From Paenibacillus sambharensis (lineage in GTDB: Bacteria; Bacillota; Bacilli; Paenibacillales; Paenibacillaceae), in NCBI RefSeq assembly GCF_003233845.1, contig NZ_QKRB01000048.1, forward strand, positions 1 to 64,000: a DNA stretch of 64,000 nucleotides, written 5' to 3'. Each line of letters begins with the position of its first letter. Position 1 is the first letter of the stretch. Made by a program: the position numbers and the translations under genes. Shown piece by piece: positions 27,762 through 36,508 of this stretch. The notes under the pieces were generated by a model. The model saw only the letters and a program-made list of their open reading frames with translations. It had not been told where the DNA came from and searched no databases.

Positions 27762-29264
27762 TTAGGATTCACGCTTCGCTTCTTCCCACCAGCGGTCCAT
27801 TTCCTGTAAATCAGTCTCGTCAAATGTGCGGCCGCTTATACGGAGCTGCTCTTCAATATAAGCGAAGCGGCGCATAAATTTCAAGTTCGTACCGGCGAGC
27901 GCTTCCTCGGGATCGGCATCGATGAACCGGGCAGCATTCACGGCAGCAAACAGCAAGTCACCCAGCTCACGGGCCTGCTCCTCTTTGTCTCCGTCCCGAA
28001 TCGCCTGCCGCAGCTCAGCGGTTTCTTCCTCAATCTTCGCCAGTACAGGCTCCAGATCATCCCAGTCGAAGCCTACCTTCGCAGCCTTCTTCTGCAGCTT
28101 ATACGCCTTCATAATCGCCGGCAGGTCCTTCGGTATACCGGCCAGCAGCGACTGCCCTTCCCGGCTGATGCCCTTGCGCTTCTTCTCCTCGGCCTTCATC
28201 TCTTCCCAGTTCTGCAGCGCTTCCTCCGCGTTGTCCGCTCCGCTCTTGCCAAATACATGCGGATGCCGGAAGATCAGCTTCTCATTCAGCGACTGGATCA
28301 CGTCATAGGCACTGAATACACCCTGCTCCTCCTCCATCTGGCTGTGCAGCATGACCTGCAGGATCACATCGCCAAACTCCTCCTGCATGCCGGACGGGTC
28401 ATCGTTGTCGATGGCTTCAAGCGCTTCATACGTTTCCTCAATGAAGTTCTTCCGTATGGACTGGTGGGTCTGCTCGCGGTCCCACGGACATCCCTCCGGA
28501 CTGCGCAGGATCGAGACGATCTCATGCAGACGGTCGAAGGACCTGTTCAGCAGGCGGTCGTCCTCCGAACGGGGTATCCAGATCAGCGACAGGTTGCCAT
28601 AGCCCTCCAGCCGGTCCAGCTCATACAGCGGCACGGTTTCAATCTTCTCCTCGCCGGTAACACCAAGCGCATGCCCGACAGTCACGGGATGATCATCGGG
28701 ATACCGCTCCATCAAGGTAAGCTTCACATCTGAGGCCGTAAACTGGTCATAGACCTGTCCAATTACCGTGTGAAGCTTGGGCTGCAGGAGGGATTGGTGC
28801 AGTTCCCCCGCGTCCAGCAGCTGGAAGCCCTCAATCGGGTCAAAGCCGAGCCGGACGAAGGCCTGATCGAGAAAGCTTTCTCCGCCGAGGATGTTCAGGG
28901 AGATGCCTGCCTCCGGGCAGCGTTCCCGCAGCAGCTGCACGGTGCGCTCGGCGACCATCGGATGGCCGGGAACCGCATAGAAGACGGACCCGCTGTCATC
29001 GCTTATGGCCGGGTCACCCGACTTAGCGGCCTCTATAAGAGCCGATGCGATCGCCTCGTATACATCGGGGAAGGAATCCATCTGTTCATACATCGAGTCA
29101 AAGGATGTATAGGACAGCCCGTGTTTAGCGAACAGGCTCATCATCGGATGCTTGTCCGTACGAACGTAGCGCACCTTCGCTTCCTGCAGCCTGCGCCAGA
29201 CACCAAGCGTCAGCTGCTCTTCATCGCCGGACCCTAGCCCGGCAACCGTTATGGTTGGTTGCAT
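27762..29264 (-). CDS. mazG: MazG nucleotide pyrophosphohydrolase fused to tetrapyrrole methylase domain (YabN)
   Basis: A two-domain protein of about 500 residues. The N-terminal half (about 1-215) is a tetrapyrrole-methylase fold (ITVAGLGSGDEEQLTLGV, YAVPGHPMVAERTVQLL). The C-terminal half is MazG (FDRLHEIVSILRSPEGCPWDREQTHQS, EEFGDVILQVMLHSQ, and a second EEXXE-type site ELRQAIRDGDKEEQARELGD), which hydrolyses NTPs to NMP and pyrophosphate. This is the standard YabN fusion. An ATG five codons upstream contains the GAGGAGG ribosome-binding site itself, so the start at 29264 is chosen. The methylase function is unknown. Confidence 0.94.
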   Translation of the reverse strand: MQPTITVAGLGSGDEEQLTLGVWRRLQEAKVRYVRTDKHPMMSLFAKHGLSYTSFDSMYEQMDSFPDVYEAIASALIEAAKSGDPAISDDSGSVFYAVPGHPMVAERTVQLLRERCPEAGISLNILGGESFLDQAFVRLGFDPIEGFQLLDAGELHQSLLQPKLHTVIGQVYDQFTASDVKLTLMERYPDDHPVTVGHALGVTGEEKIETVPLYELDRLEGYGNLSLIWIPRSEDDRLLNRSFDRLHEIVSILRSPEGCPWDREQTHQSIRKNFIEETYEALEAIDNDDPSGMQEEFGDVILQVMLHSQMEEEQGVFSAYDVIQSLNEKLIFRHPHVFGKSGADNAEEALQNWEEMKAEEKKRKGISREGQSLLAGIPKDLPAIMKAYKLQKKAAKVGFDWDDLEPVLAKIEEETAELRQAIRDGDKEEQARELGDLLFAAVNAARFIDADPEEALAGTNLKFMRRFAYIEEQLRISGRTFDETDLQEMDRWWEEAKRES

Positions 29265-29455
29265 GCCAATCCTCCTCATGAATCATGCCGCTTCCAGTAT
29301 GTTCCTACATAGAAGCTGTGCGTTTATATTATAGCCCTCCGGCGTGTTGGTTGAAACCCCGGTATTCAGCCGTACAGATGGACAGGCTGCCTTGTATTGT
29401 TGTAGAGGCGGTGGTTTTAAATGGTATATAATCCAATAAAAGAGGAGGATAACAC

Positions 29456-29966
29456 ATGTTGAAATACGGTTTATCTGGCCAATCAGCCAGCAGAGTTTCA
29501 GTACCCGGATTAATTCCCTTTCGTCAATCGCTTGTCTTGCTGCTGATTATTGCAATTTCTGGAGTACTGGGTTGTACGAATAATAGCCAGTCATCAGACC
29601 TGCAACAGCCAAATGAGAACACTCCTGAAATAGAGGAATTCTCCTACCGGGAGACGTCGAGTGTCAACCTGCACAACTGGTCTGTCTTTCTTGATGGAGT
29701 CTCAAGAAACCCCGATACCTACGACTGGGAAGTAGATAGATCTAAATGTTAAGTACCAAGGTTCTAAGGGTGTTACTGACGTTTCAGCTGCCGCCGCTTT
29801 TGGCATATTGGAGTCCCCCCAGATTGATCCCGGTGAGGGGTTCCAGTTTCTAAACATTGCATTAAACAAGGAAATCCCTGCACTGGAATTCAAGATCAAG
29901 TGGACCGATTCCAGCGGCGAGCAAGAGGGAAGCGTGACATACGAGCTGCTATGGAAGGAGAAGTGA
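29456..29966 (+). pseudogene. Frameshifted lipoprotein gene
   Basis: A strong AGAGGAGG site precedes an ATG encoding a signal sequence with lipobox VLGC (about residues 20-40: LVLLLIIAISGVLGCTNNSQ). The frame stops after 98 codons at 29752. Reading resumes in another frame (NVKYQGSKGVTDVSAAAAFG) to a stop at 29966. The break coincides with a tandem AGATAGAT at 29734-29741: removing one AGAT gives a continuous 507-bp frame of 168 residues joining WEVD to LNVKYQG. I do not recognise the family. Either the gene is recently inactivated or the base call is wrong. Confidence 0.75.
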
Positions 29967-30004
29967 TCCTTTAGGCGGCAGCTCGTGGAAGGTCTGCGGC
30001 CATG

Positions 30005-31768
30005 TCAGCGGCCGCGGCGCTGCCGGGCGGCCAGCTTCGAGCCGCCCGGCAGCGCGCGCAGTTCGCGCGCGCCGATGCCGCCGCCCAGCACCAGCGCGGC
30101 GGCGAACACCACCGCGCCGACGGCTGTGCCCGTCAGCGCGTGGACAGCCGCTGCCGCCCGCAGGGGCAGCGGCCAGAGCCCGAGCAGCGCCGGCAGGCCG
30201 CGCTCGGTGAGAAGCAGCGCCGCGGCCATGCACGCGAGCGCAAGGGCCGTGCCCGCAGCAGCGCGGGGCACGGCAGGGCCGCCGCCGGCGGCGCGGCGCA
30301 CAGCGCCCGCGCCAAGCAGCGCGGCGGCCGAAAGCGCCGCAAAGCCTGCCCAGGCGGCGCCTTCGATGCCGAACGCGGGCACCAGCACCGCGTTCAGGCC
30401 TGCCTTGCAAGCCGCGCTGCCCAGAATCAGCAGCGCCGGCAGCTTGATGCGGCCGAGGGCAGGCAGCATCGCCGCCGTCACCGCGCTGAGCGTCCCCGCA
30501 AGAGCTGTGGCGCTCACCCAGGCGAACGTCCGCCCCGCTTCATTGTCCGTGTACAGCATGATGTTGATGGATGGCGCCAGCAGTACAAGCCCCAAGGCTG
30601 CCGCCGCCCCAACCTGCCAGGCGAGGCCAAGCGCCAGACCTGCCTGCCCCTTCACCGCTTCCCGATCTCCCCGCAGCCTGGCTGCCGCCAGTGCCGGCAC
30701 CAGTGCGCCTGCCATCGTACCAGCCACCATGACCACAAGCTGAACCAGTGTCTGGCCCCTGCTGTACAGGCCGAACTGCCGCATCGCCTCCATGGCGATC
30801 ATGCCCTCTCCGCTGAGCAATCTGGGGACCGTGAACGCATCGACTATCCCTGCTACCGGAACCGCAGCCGCACCGAAGGCTGCCGGCAGGCCGACCCGCA
30901 GCAGCAGTCCCATGTCCGGCCCGAGACCGTTCTTCTTCGCCTGCTGCACTGGGAAGGCTTCCCTCTTGTGAAACCTTCCCGCCTTGTCATCAAGCTCTGC
31001 ATCTCTTCTTACATTCACCGCTGCCGCCGCGCCGCTCCCCAAGCCCAGCAGTCCGCTTCTCCGCTCTGCCAGCCAGAAGAGCAGCATGACCGCAAGGCCA
31101 GCCGCTCCTCCTACTGCGGAGCCTGCCGTGGCGCCAGCAGCCAGCATGGCATCACTCCAGCCCCAGCTCCATCCGAGCAGCAGCAGGGTCAGCATGGCGG
31201 CCACCCGGAAGCTCTGTTCGGTTACCTGTGAGACCGCGGAGGGCAGCATTCGCTGCCGGCCCTGAAAATATCCCCGTAATGCCGCCACGAACGGCATGCT
31301 GAACAGCGCAAGCGCAGATGCCCTGATTGCCGGCTGTGCCAATTCGTCGCCCACCATCCGGGCTACTGCGCCCGCTCCGAACCACATCAGGACAAATCCC
31401 GCCGCCGCGCTGATTGCCAGCCAGACCATGGCCGCCCGGACCAGGCCCTGTCCGCTGTCTCCGTTCTCTACCCGCTCGGCAACCAGCAGTGACAAGGCCG
31501 CCGGTATTCCCGCCGCGGTCAGGAACAGCAGCAGCTGGTAGAACGGGTATACCGCATTATAGAGACCAAACACACGGTCTCCCGCGATATTTTGCAGCGG
31601 GACCTTCTGAATCGTGCCCAGCAGCTTCGAGAGTGCCGCCGCAGCTCCCAGCACGGCTGCCCCCTGCAACCACGAATTGCGGGCAGCATCCCTTTCCGTC
31701 TGTCCTGTATCCCCCGTCCGCATCCCCCCTGTCCCCTCTGCCTTCGGCTGCTTGCCCATCTGCTCCAT
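30005..31768 (-). CDS. spoVB: Stage V sporulation protein B / MurJ-like flippase
   Basis: A multispanning exporter of the MOP superfamily, proposed to flip lipid-linked cortex precursors. About 13-14 hydrophobic segments follow an entry region (WLQGAAVLGAAAALSKLLGT, GLYNAVYPFYQLLLFLTAAG, LRGYFQGRQRMLPSAVSQV) typical of SpoVB/YabM. Translation start is uncertain; the ATG at 31768 has GGAG at 7 nt, while 31792 and 31723 are alternatives, giving 572-595 residues. The 3' part (30005-30450) is unusually GC- and alanine-rich and the C-terminus is longer than in B. subtilis. It lies between spoVT and mazG as expected. Confidence 0.88.
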   Translation of the reverse strand: MEQMGKQPKAEGTGGMRTGDTGQTERDAARNSWLQGAAVLGAAAALSKLLGTIQKVPLQNIAGDRVFGLYNAVYPFYQLLLFLTAAGIPAALSLLVAERVENGDSGQGLVRAAMVWLAISAAAGFVLMWFGAGAVARMVGDELAQPAIRASALALFSMPFVAALRGYFQGRQRMLPSAVSQVTEQSFRVAAMLTLLLLGWSWGWSDAMLAAGATAGSAVGGAAGLAVMLLFWLAERRSGLLGLGSGAAAAVNVRRDAELDDKAGRFHKREAFPVQQAKKNGLGPDMGLLLRVGLPAAFGAAAVPVAGIVDAFTVPRLLSGEGMIAMEAMRQFGLYSRGQTLVQLVVMVAGTMAGALVPALAAARLRGDREAVKGQAGLALGLAWQVGAAAALGLVLLAPSINIMLYTDNEAGRTFAWVSATALAGTLSAVTAAMLPALGRIKLPALLILGSAACKAGLNAVLVPAFGIEGAAWAGFAALSAAALLGAGAVRRAAGGGPAVPRAAAGTALALACMAAALLLTERGLPALLGLWPLPLRAAAAVHALTGTAVGAVVFAAALVLGGGIGARELRALPGGSKLAARQRRGR

Positions 31769-31799
31769 TGCCGCTCTCCACCGCCTGTCCATTCGCCCT

Positions 31800-31848
31800 A
31801 GTATAATTGAGACCATTATACTCCAATTATACGGCCCGGTCAGGGCCG
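31800..31848 (-). promoter_or_regulatory. spoVB promoter region with nested palindromes
   Basis: Two TATAAT elements face spoVB (31831-31826 and 31820-31815). The former has a weak -35 TTCGCA 18 bp upstream. Three inverted repeats overlap here: AGTATAAT-N7-ATTATACT (31800-31822), GTATAATTG-N14-CAATTATAC (31801-31832) and CGGCCC-N5-GGGCCG (31832-31848). A third TATAAT lies on the opposite strand at 31802-31807. Function is inferred from position only. Confidence 0.5.
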
Positions 31849-31892
31849 GTGCGAACACATATCCATGAAGAGCCCGGCATTCCTCCAATTAA

Positions 31893-31949
31893 CACAAAGA
31901 AGCTTCCGCTGCGGAACGCCATCTGCTGGCGTGATTACAGGGAAGCTTC
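31893..31949 (-). terminator. Terminator after spoVT
   Basis: Outer 9-bp minus-strand stem GAAGCTTCC (31949-31941) with GGAAGCTTC (31907-31899), an inner stem CGCCA/TGGCG, and a TTTGTG tail. It ends the spoVT transcript before the spoVB promoter. Confidence 0.75.
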
Positions 31950-31970
31950 ATCTTTTTATAAGTAAACGGT

Positions 31971-32513
31971 TTATTGCTCCATCTGCTTAGCCAGAAATCC
32001 GGCTGCCGTCTCGGCCATCTTGATTTCCATATTTGCCATCTTCACATTCTCTTCCTTACTGAGCAGCGCCACGGCCCCAATCGGATCGCCGCCCGCGATA
32101 ATCGGCGCCACGACGAGCGAGCTGTATTCATCACTAGTATCCTTGACAATCTCGAAGGAACCGCCATCTTCCTCTGCTACCGCCTTGCGGCTTTCCATGC
32201 ACTGCTCCAGTGTGGAACCGATGGATTTCTCCAGAAATTCCTTCTTCGATGCACCGGCAACAGCAATGATGGTGTCGCGGTCACAGATGATCGTGGTATG
32301 GTTGGTGCTTTCGTACAGCGACTCCGCGTATTCCTTGGCAAAATCTCCAAGCTCACCGATCGGCGAGTATTTCTTGAGGATGACTTCCCCGTCGCGGTCA
32401 ACAAAAATTTCGAGCGGATCTCCTTCACGAATGCGAAGCGTGCGGCGGATTTCCTTAGGGATAACCACACGTCCGAGATCATCGATACGGCGAACAATTC
32501 CAGTTGCTTTCAT
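31971..32513 (-). CDS. spoVT: Stage V sporulation protein T (AbrB-like regulator)
   Basis: A forespore regulator that tunes sigma-G genes and affects spore coat and germination properties in B. subtilis. The 180-residue product has an AbrB-type swapped-hairpin DNA-binding domain at the N-terminus (MKATGIVRRIDDLGRVVIPK, then IRRTLRIREGDPLEIFVD), nearly identical to the well-known SpoVT N-terminus. A GAF-like domain (about 55-178) ends in AAGFLAKQMEQ. An upstream GTG at 32528 is possible, but the family start is the ATG at 32513. Confidence 0.97.
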   Translation of the reverse strand: MKATGIVRRIDDLGRVVIPKEIRRTLRIREGDPLEIFVDRDGEVILKKYSPIGELGDFAKEYAESLYESTNHTTIICDRDTIIAVAGASKKEFLEKSIGSTLEQCMESRKAVAEEDGGSFEIVKDTSDEYSSLVVAPIIAGGDPIGAVALLSKEENVKMANMEIKMAETAAGFLAKQMEQ

Positions 32514-32622
32514 ATCTAGATGCCCCACTTTCCTTGAAGATTTAGAATTGACTGGAGGATACGGTCTGCCTTATTGGAATAAGGGAATACCATGCGGCGA
32601 AAGGTGCTTGCGAATCTGACCA

Positions 32623-32653
32623 TAGTATTCATCCCCTCCCATTTTCTTATACA
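32623..32653 (-). promoter_or_regulatory. spoVT sigma-G-type promoter
   Basis: Minus-strand TGTATA (32653-32648) and AATACTA (32629-32623) with an 18-bp spacer match forespore consensus TGnATA / CATACTA at all but one conserved base. This agrees with the known sigma-G control of spoVT in B. subtilis. The leader would be about 100 nt. The bases 32654-32850 upstream hold nothing I can identify. Confidence 0.65.
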
Positions 32654-32852
32654 CGCTCATCTGCCCTTCCCGATTCCGCGCTCGGCCTTGATGCTGCACC
32701 TGCCAACAGGCATGGGCATACCAGCTCTGACTCTAGGCACTTCGGCTGCGGAGACTGCAGCATTCTCGCCATTACAGTTATAGATTGTTACCGGAGGGCA
32801 TGAACTATACCTTCGTCCAATTTCGCTCCAGGAAACCCAGGATCTCGCCCGA

Positions 32853-32901
32853 ACACAAACAAACAGACATCCGCCGCAGCCACGCTGCAGAATGTCTGTT
32901 T
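32853..32901 (-). terminator. Terminator after urtE
   Basis: A 10-bp minus-strand stem AAACAGACAT (32901-32892) with ATGTCTGTTT (32870-32861) and a GC-rich inner stem, followed by GTTTGTTTGTG. It starts 8 nt past the urtE stop and closes the urea transporter operon. Confidence 0.85.
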
Positions 32902-32908
32902 CTGAAGA

Positions 32909-33604
32909 TCATACCGTCAAATACCGCATAATAACCTCATCGCTTAAAGCTTCCAGGCCGCCCTCCCAGGCAATGGCGCCCTTCTCCAGGATATAGAAGT
33001 AATCCCCTACACTCTTCACAAAATCAAGACTCTGCTCCGCCAGCAAAATCGCTGTCTGGCCCTCCTCCTTAATGGAGCGGATCACGTCCCGTATGTCGTC
33101 CACGATAGAGGGCTGAATGCCTTCGCAAGGCTCATCCAGCAGCAGAACCTCCGGCCGGGAAGCAAGTGCCCTGGCGAAGGCCAGCTGCTGCTGCTGACCG
33201 CCGCTTAAGTCGCCGCCGCGCCGCTCATACATGGCCGGAAGCACCGGGAATTTGGCAATGGCATCTGCCGGAATCTCCTTGATTTTACCTGAGCTTGCCT
33301 CCAGGCCGAGCAGAATATTCTCATAGACCGTCAGCTGCGGGAAGACCTCTCTGCCCTGCGGCACGTAGCCGATTCCAGACTTTGCCCGGAAACCCGGCGA
33401 TTTCTTCGTCAGGTTCTTCCCATTGTACGATACCAACCCCTTGCGTGCCTTCAGCACGCCCATGATGCTGCGCATCAGTGTCGTCTTGCCGACACCGTTG
33501 CGTCCAAGCAGACAGACCACCTGGCCAGGCTGCACCTTCAGCGATACATCCCTCAAAATGATGCTTTCCCCGTATCCTGATTCAAGCTGTTGAACGGCTA
33601 ACAT
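32909..33604 (-). CDS. urtE: Urea ABC transporter ATPase UrtE
   Basis: The second of two ATPases of a branched-chain-type (HAAT family) importer for urea or short amides. The 231-residue product has Walker A LLGRNGVGKTTLMRS, the signature LSGGQQQQLAFARAL, Walker B VLLLDEPCEGIQPS and a His-loop-like ILLAEQSL. LDEPCEGIQPSIV is typical of UrtE as opposed to LivF. The start is ambiguous between 33625, 33610 and 33604; the last has GGCGGG 6 nt upstream. It overlaps urtD by about 23 bp. Confidence 0.92.
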   Translation of the reverse strand: MLAVQQLESGYGESIILRDVSLKVQPGQVVCLLGRNGVGKTTLMRSIMGVLKARKGLVSYNGKNLTKKSPGFRAKSGIGYVPQGREVFPQLTVYENILLGLEASSGKIKEIPADAIAKFPVLPAMYERRGGDLSGGQQQQLAFARALASRPEVLLLDEPCEGIQPSIVDDIRDVIRSIKEEGQTAILLAEQSLDFVKSVGDYFYILEKGAIAWEGGLEALSDEVIMRYLTV

Positions 33605-34367
33605 CGGCATCCCGCCTTTTTCCAAGATACACTTCCGCGACCCGGTCGTCTCCCTGTACCTCTTCCATGGAGCCTTCCTTCAGCAGCTTTCCTTCATGCA
33701 TGACCGTTACCTTGCTCGCAAAATTCCGCACGAATTCCATGTCATGCTCCACGACAACGACCGATCGGGACTTGGCGATTTCGTGCAGCAGCTCGCCTGT
33801 CTTATCCGTCTCCTTATCCGTCATCCCGGCCACCGGCTCATCCAGCAGCAGGATCTCCGGCTCTTGAAGCAGCATCATCCCGATCTCCAGCCACTGCTTC
33901 TCCCCGTGAGAGAGCAGGCCTGCCCGCCAGTCCGCCTTGCGCTCCAGGCCGATCATCACCATCTGGGCGATAATCCGCTCCCGGTCTGCCTGTGTCATCT
34001 TCGCTCTCAGCGCAGCAAAGACCCCACGGTTCTGGCTCATCGCGATCTCAAGGTTCTCGAACACCGTCATCGTCGGGAAAATGGACGGCGTTTGAAACTT
34101 ACGGCCGATGCCAAGCTCCGCGATCTGGTGCTCCTTCTTCCTCGTAATATCAACCTCACCCTTGAAGACCACCTTGCCGGAGGCTGGCTTCACCTTGCCG
34201 CAGATCACATCCAGAATCGTTGTCTTGCCTGCGCCGTTAGGACCGATCAGAAACCGCAGCTCCCCCTGCTCCAGATGCAGGTTCATGCCCTGAACGGCCT
34301 TAAATCCGTCAAATTCAACCGTTACCTGCTCGCACTGCAGGATGGCTGATTGCTGCCGCTGCTTCAT
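33582..34367 (-). CDS. urtD: Urea ABC transporter ATPase UrtD
   Basis: The first ATPase of the urea importer. The 261-residue product has Walker A LIGPNGAGKTTILDVICG, the Q-loop stretch GIGRKFQTPSIFP, a signature LSHGEKQWLEIGMML, Walker B ILLLDEPVAGMTDKE and the H-loop VVVVEHDMEFVR. The LSHGEKQWLEIGMML version is characteristic of UrtD. It starts 53 bp inside the 3' end of urtC, so the genes are tightly coupled. Confidence 0.95.
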   Translation of the reverse strand: MKQRQQSAILQCEQVTVEFDGFKAVQGMNLHLEQGELRFLIGPNGAGKTTILDVICGKVKPASGKVVFKGEVDITRKKEHQIAELGIGRKFQTPSIFPTMTVFENLEIAMSQNRGVFAALRAKMTQADRERIIAQMVMIGLERKADWRAGLLSHGEKQWLEIGMMLLQEPEILLLDEPVAGMTDKETDKTGELLHEIAKSRSVVVVEHDMEFVRNFASKVTVMHEGKLLKEGSMEEVQGDDRVAEVYLGKRRDADVSRSTA

Positions 34368-35421
34368 GCTCCTCAGACTCCTCTCGCTTGCGGAATGTAA
34401 TGCGTGAGAACAATCCGACTAGGCCCTTGGGCAGGAAGACGACCACGATGACGAACAGCAGGCCAAGGAAGAACAGCCAGGCATCTGGATAATTCTCACT
34501 GAATACACTCTTCGCAGCATTCATCAGGATCGCGCCTAGCGCAGCCCCCACCAATGTTCCTCTGCCGCCGATAGCTACCCACAGCACCATCTCGATAGAC
34601 GGCACGATGCCCATCATGGAAGGGGAGATGATTCCCACATGCAGAACGAACAGCATGCCCGCAAGTCCTGCCAGCGCGCCGGATATACTGAATACAACCA
34701 TCTGGTATACTGCCGGATTATAGCCGATGAACCGCGCCCGGTTCTCCCCGTCACGAACGGCCCGCAGCACCTTGCCGAAGCGGCTCTTCACAATGAAACG
34801 GCAGAGGACGAAAGCCGCGATCAGGAGAACTGCTGTTACATAGTACAGCGTGTGCTTCATTCCTTCACCCGCCAGCGGCGTGCCGAACAAGGTAGAGAAG
34901 CCGGTCAGGCCGTTCGTTCCGCCCGTTAAGGCCTGCTGGCCGATAAACAGGGTTGTTGTGATGATGACCAGCGCCTGGGTCAGGATCGTAAAGTATACTC
35001 CCTTAATCCGGTTACGGAAGGTAAAATAACCAAGAAACAGGGCTAGCAGGGCGGGTATGAGCAGCCCGGCCGCCACAGCAAAGCCAAAGCTCTCGAACGG
35101 CTTCCAGAACAGAGGAAGCGAAGCCAACCCGCTCCACTCCATGAAATCCGGCAGCCGCCCGCCGCTTGCTTCAAGCTTCAGATACATAGCCATCGCATAG
35201 GCGCCAAGTCCGAAGAATACGCCATGGCCAAGACTGAGAATACCCGTGTAGCCCCATATGAGGTCAAGGCCGAGCGCCACGATGGCGAATGCCAAGAATT
35301 TGGCCAGCAAATTCAGGCGGAAGTCGTTTAGATATAGCGGCGCGCAGAACAGCGCAGTTGCCGCCACCGCATAGCCGATCAGAATATAGATCCGCTGCGG
35401 TGTTAATGTTCGCAGTTGCAC
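34315..35421 (-). CDS. urtC: Urea ABC transporter permease UrtC
   Basis: An inner-membrane permease of the LivM/UrtC family, 368 residues with about eight to ten hydrophobic segments. Recognisable are GLDLIWGYTGILSLGHGVFFGLGAYAM (split around residue 60-85), GGTNGLTGFSTLFG, and the cytoplasmic EAA-like loop ALGAILMNAAKSVFSE. The start codon is GTG with AGAGG about 10 nt upstream. It pairs with UrtB to form the channel; 60 bp separate the genes. Confidence 0.94.
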   Translation of the reverse strand: MQLRTLTPQRIYILIGYAVAATALFCAPLYLNDFRLNLLAKFLAFAIVALGLDLIWGYTGILSLGHGVFFGLGAYAMAMYLKLEASGGRLPDFMEWSGLASLPLFWKPFESFGFAVAAGLLIPALLALFLGYFTFRNRIKGVYFTILTQALVIITTTLFIGQQALTGGTNGLTGFSTLFGTPLAGEGMKHTLYYVTAVLLIAAFVLCRFIVKSRFGKVLRAVRDGENRARFIGYNPAVYQMVVFSISGALAGLAGMLFVLHVGIISPSMMGIVPSIEMVLWVAIGGRGTLVGAALGAILMNAAKSVFSENYPDAWLFFLGLLFVIVVVFLPKGLVGLFSRITFRKREESEEHEAAAAISHPAVRAGNG

Positions 35422-35481
35422 ACTGCATCACACCTCTCATCGTTTCTTGTCAGAGCCATGTACGGATACACTCGCCAACTG

Positions 35482-36390
35482 CTAGGAATCCAGTTGACGG
35501 GTCCGCATTGCCACGAGCCCTCTCGGCCGCCACTGCAGGAAAGCCACGATACAGACGAAGACGAGCACCTTGCCAAGCGATGCCGTTGTCCAGAATTCGA
35601 ACACTGTGCTGGTGACGCCAATCCCCAGCGCGCCGAATACCGTTCCGATGAGCTTGCCCACACCGCCCAGCACAACTACCATAAACGCATCTACAATATA
35701 ATAAGTGCCAAGCGAAGGCCCAATGGGCCCCAGCAGGGTCAGGGCACAGCCGGCGATTCCCGCTATACCTGAACCGATCGCGAAGGTAAGCGCGTCTACC
35801 CGGCGTGTTGAAACACCCAGACAAGCTGCCATATCACGGTTCTGCATAACCGCTCTCATCCTGCGACCTGCATTGGAGCGATAGATGTACAGATACATAA
35901 TGAACAAGGTGACCGCCACAAGTGCGATGATGAACAGCCGCTTATACGGGAACACAACACCGTCCAGAACCGTTAAGCCGCCGTTCAGCCAGGAGGGGCT
36001 TGTGACACCGACGTTCGGTGCTCCAAAGATTGTACGGGCCAGCTGCTGAAGCACAAGCGCTACACCCCAAGTCGCCAGCAGGCTGTCGAGCGGCCGGCCA
36101 TAGAGGAAGCGGATTAGCGTAAACTCCAGAATAAGACCGATCACGAATGCGATAAGGAAGCTGACCGGTATAGCCAGCACGAAGTACCAGCCGAACATGG
36201 ACTCAGGAAACAGGTCCATAAATATATTTTGTGTAACATAGGTGGAGTAAGCTCCAATCATAATCAGCTCGCCATGCGCCATGTTGATCACATTCATTAA
36301 GCCGAACGTAATGGCCAGCCCGAGGGCGATGAGCAGCAGAATGGAGCTTACGCTGATTCCGTTAAACAGCTGAAGGAACAAGACCTCCAT
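35482..36390 (-). CDS. urtB: Urea ABC transporter permease UrtB
   Basis: The LivH-type permease of the urea importer, 302 residues with about eight membrane segments (SVSSILLLIALGLAITFGLM, NVINMAHGELIMIGAYSTYV). RRMRAVMQNRDMAACLGVST and the stretch around GVGKLIGTVFGALGIG are standard UrtB features. A more distal in-frame start is rejected because GAGGGG lies inside it, about 7 nt before the ATG at 36390. The 118-bp gap after urtA is the largest inside the operon. Confidence 0.95.
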   Translation of the reverse strand: MEVLFLQLFNGISVSSILLLIALGLAITFGLMNVINMAHGELIMIGAYSTYVTQNIFMDLFPESMFGWYFVLAIPVSFLIAFVIGLILEFTLIRFLYGRPLDSLLATWGVALVLQQLARTIFGAPNVGVTSPSWLNGGLTVLDGVVFPYKRLFIIALVAVTLFIMYLYIYRSNAGRRMRAVMQNRDMAACLGVSTRRVDALTFAIGSGIAGIAGCALTLLGPIGPSLGTYYIVDAFMVVVLGGVGKLIGTVFGALGIGVTSTVFEFWTTASLGKVLVFVCIVAFLQWRPRGLVAMRTRQLDS

Positions 36391-36508
36391 ACATTCACCC
36401 CTTCTCTTCCTGGTCCCCAAGTACTAGGGTATGAGGGAAGGGAAGCATCCCGCCTAGCTTCCGGCCGGACACTCCCCCTCCATGAAAGCTATAACAGCCT
36501 GCCCCCGT

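Noticed and set aside
30002-31231. A 409-codon plus-strand frame opposite spoVB
   Set aside because: It is antisense to a well-supported membrane protein in extremely GC-rich DNA, where stop codons are rare. The product is Ala/Arg/Pro-rich noise without domain signals.
32516-32623. A 35-codon frame with GGAGGGG before its ATG, ending 2 nt before spoVT, resembling a coupled leader peptide
   Set aside because: Its ATG overlaps the -10 of the sigma-G promoter and its apparent ribosome-binding site is the promoter spacer, so the spoVT transcript would not contain the start.
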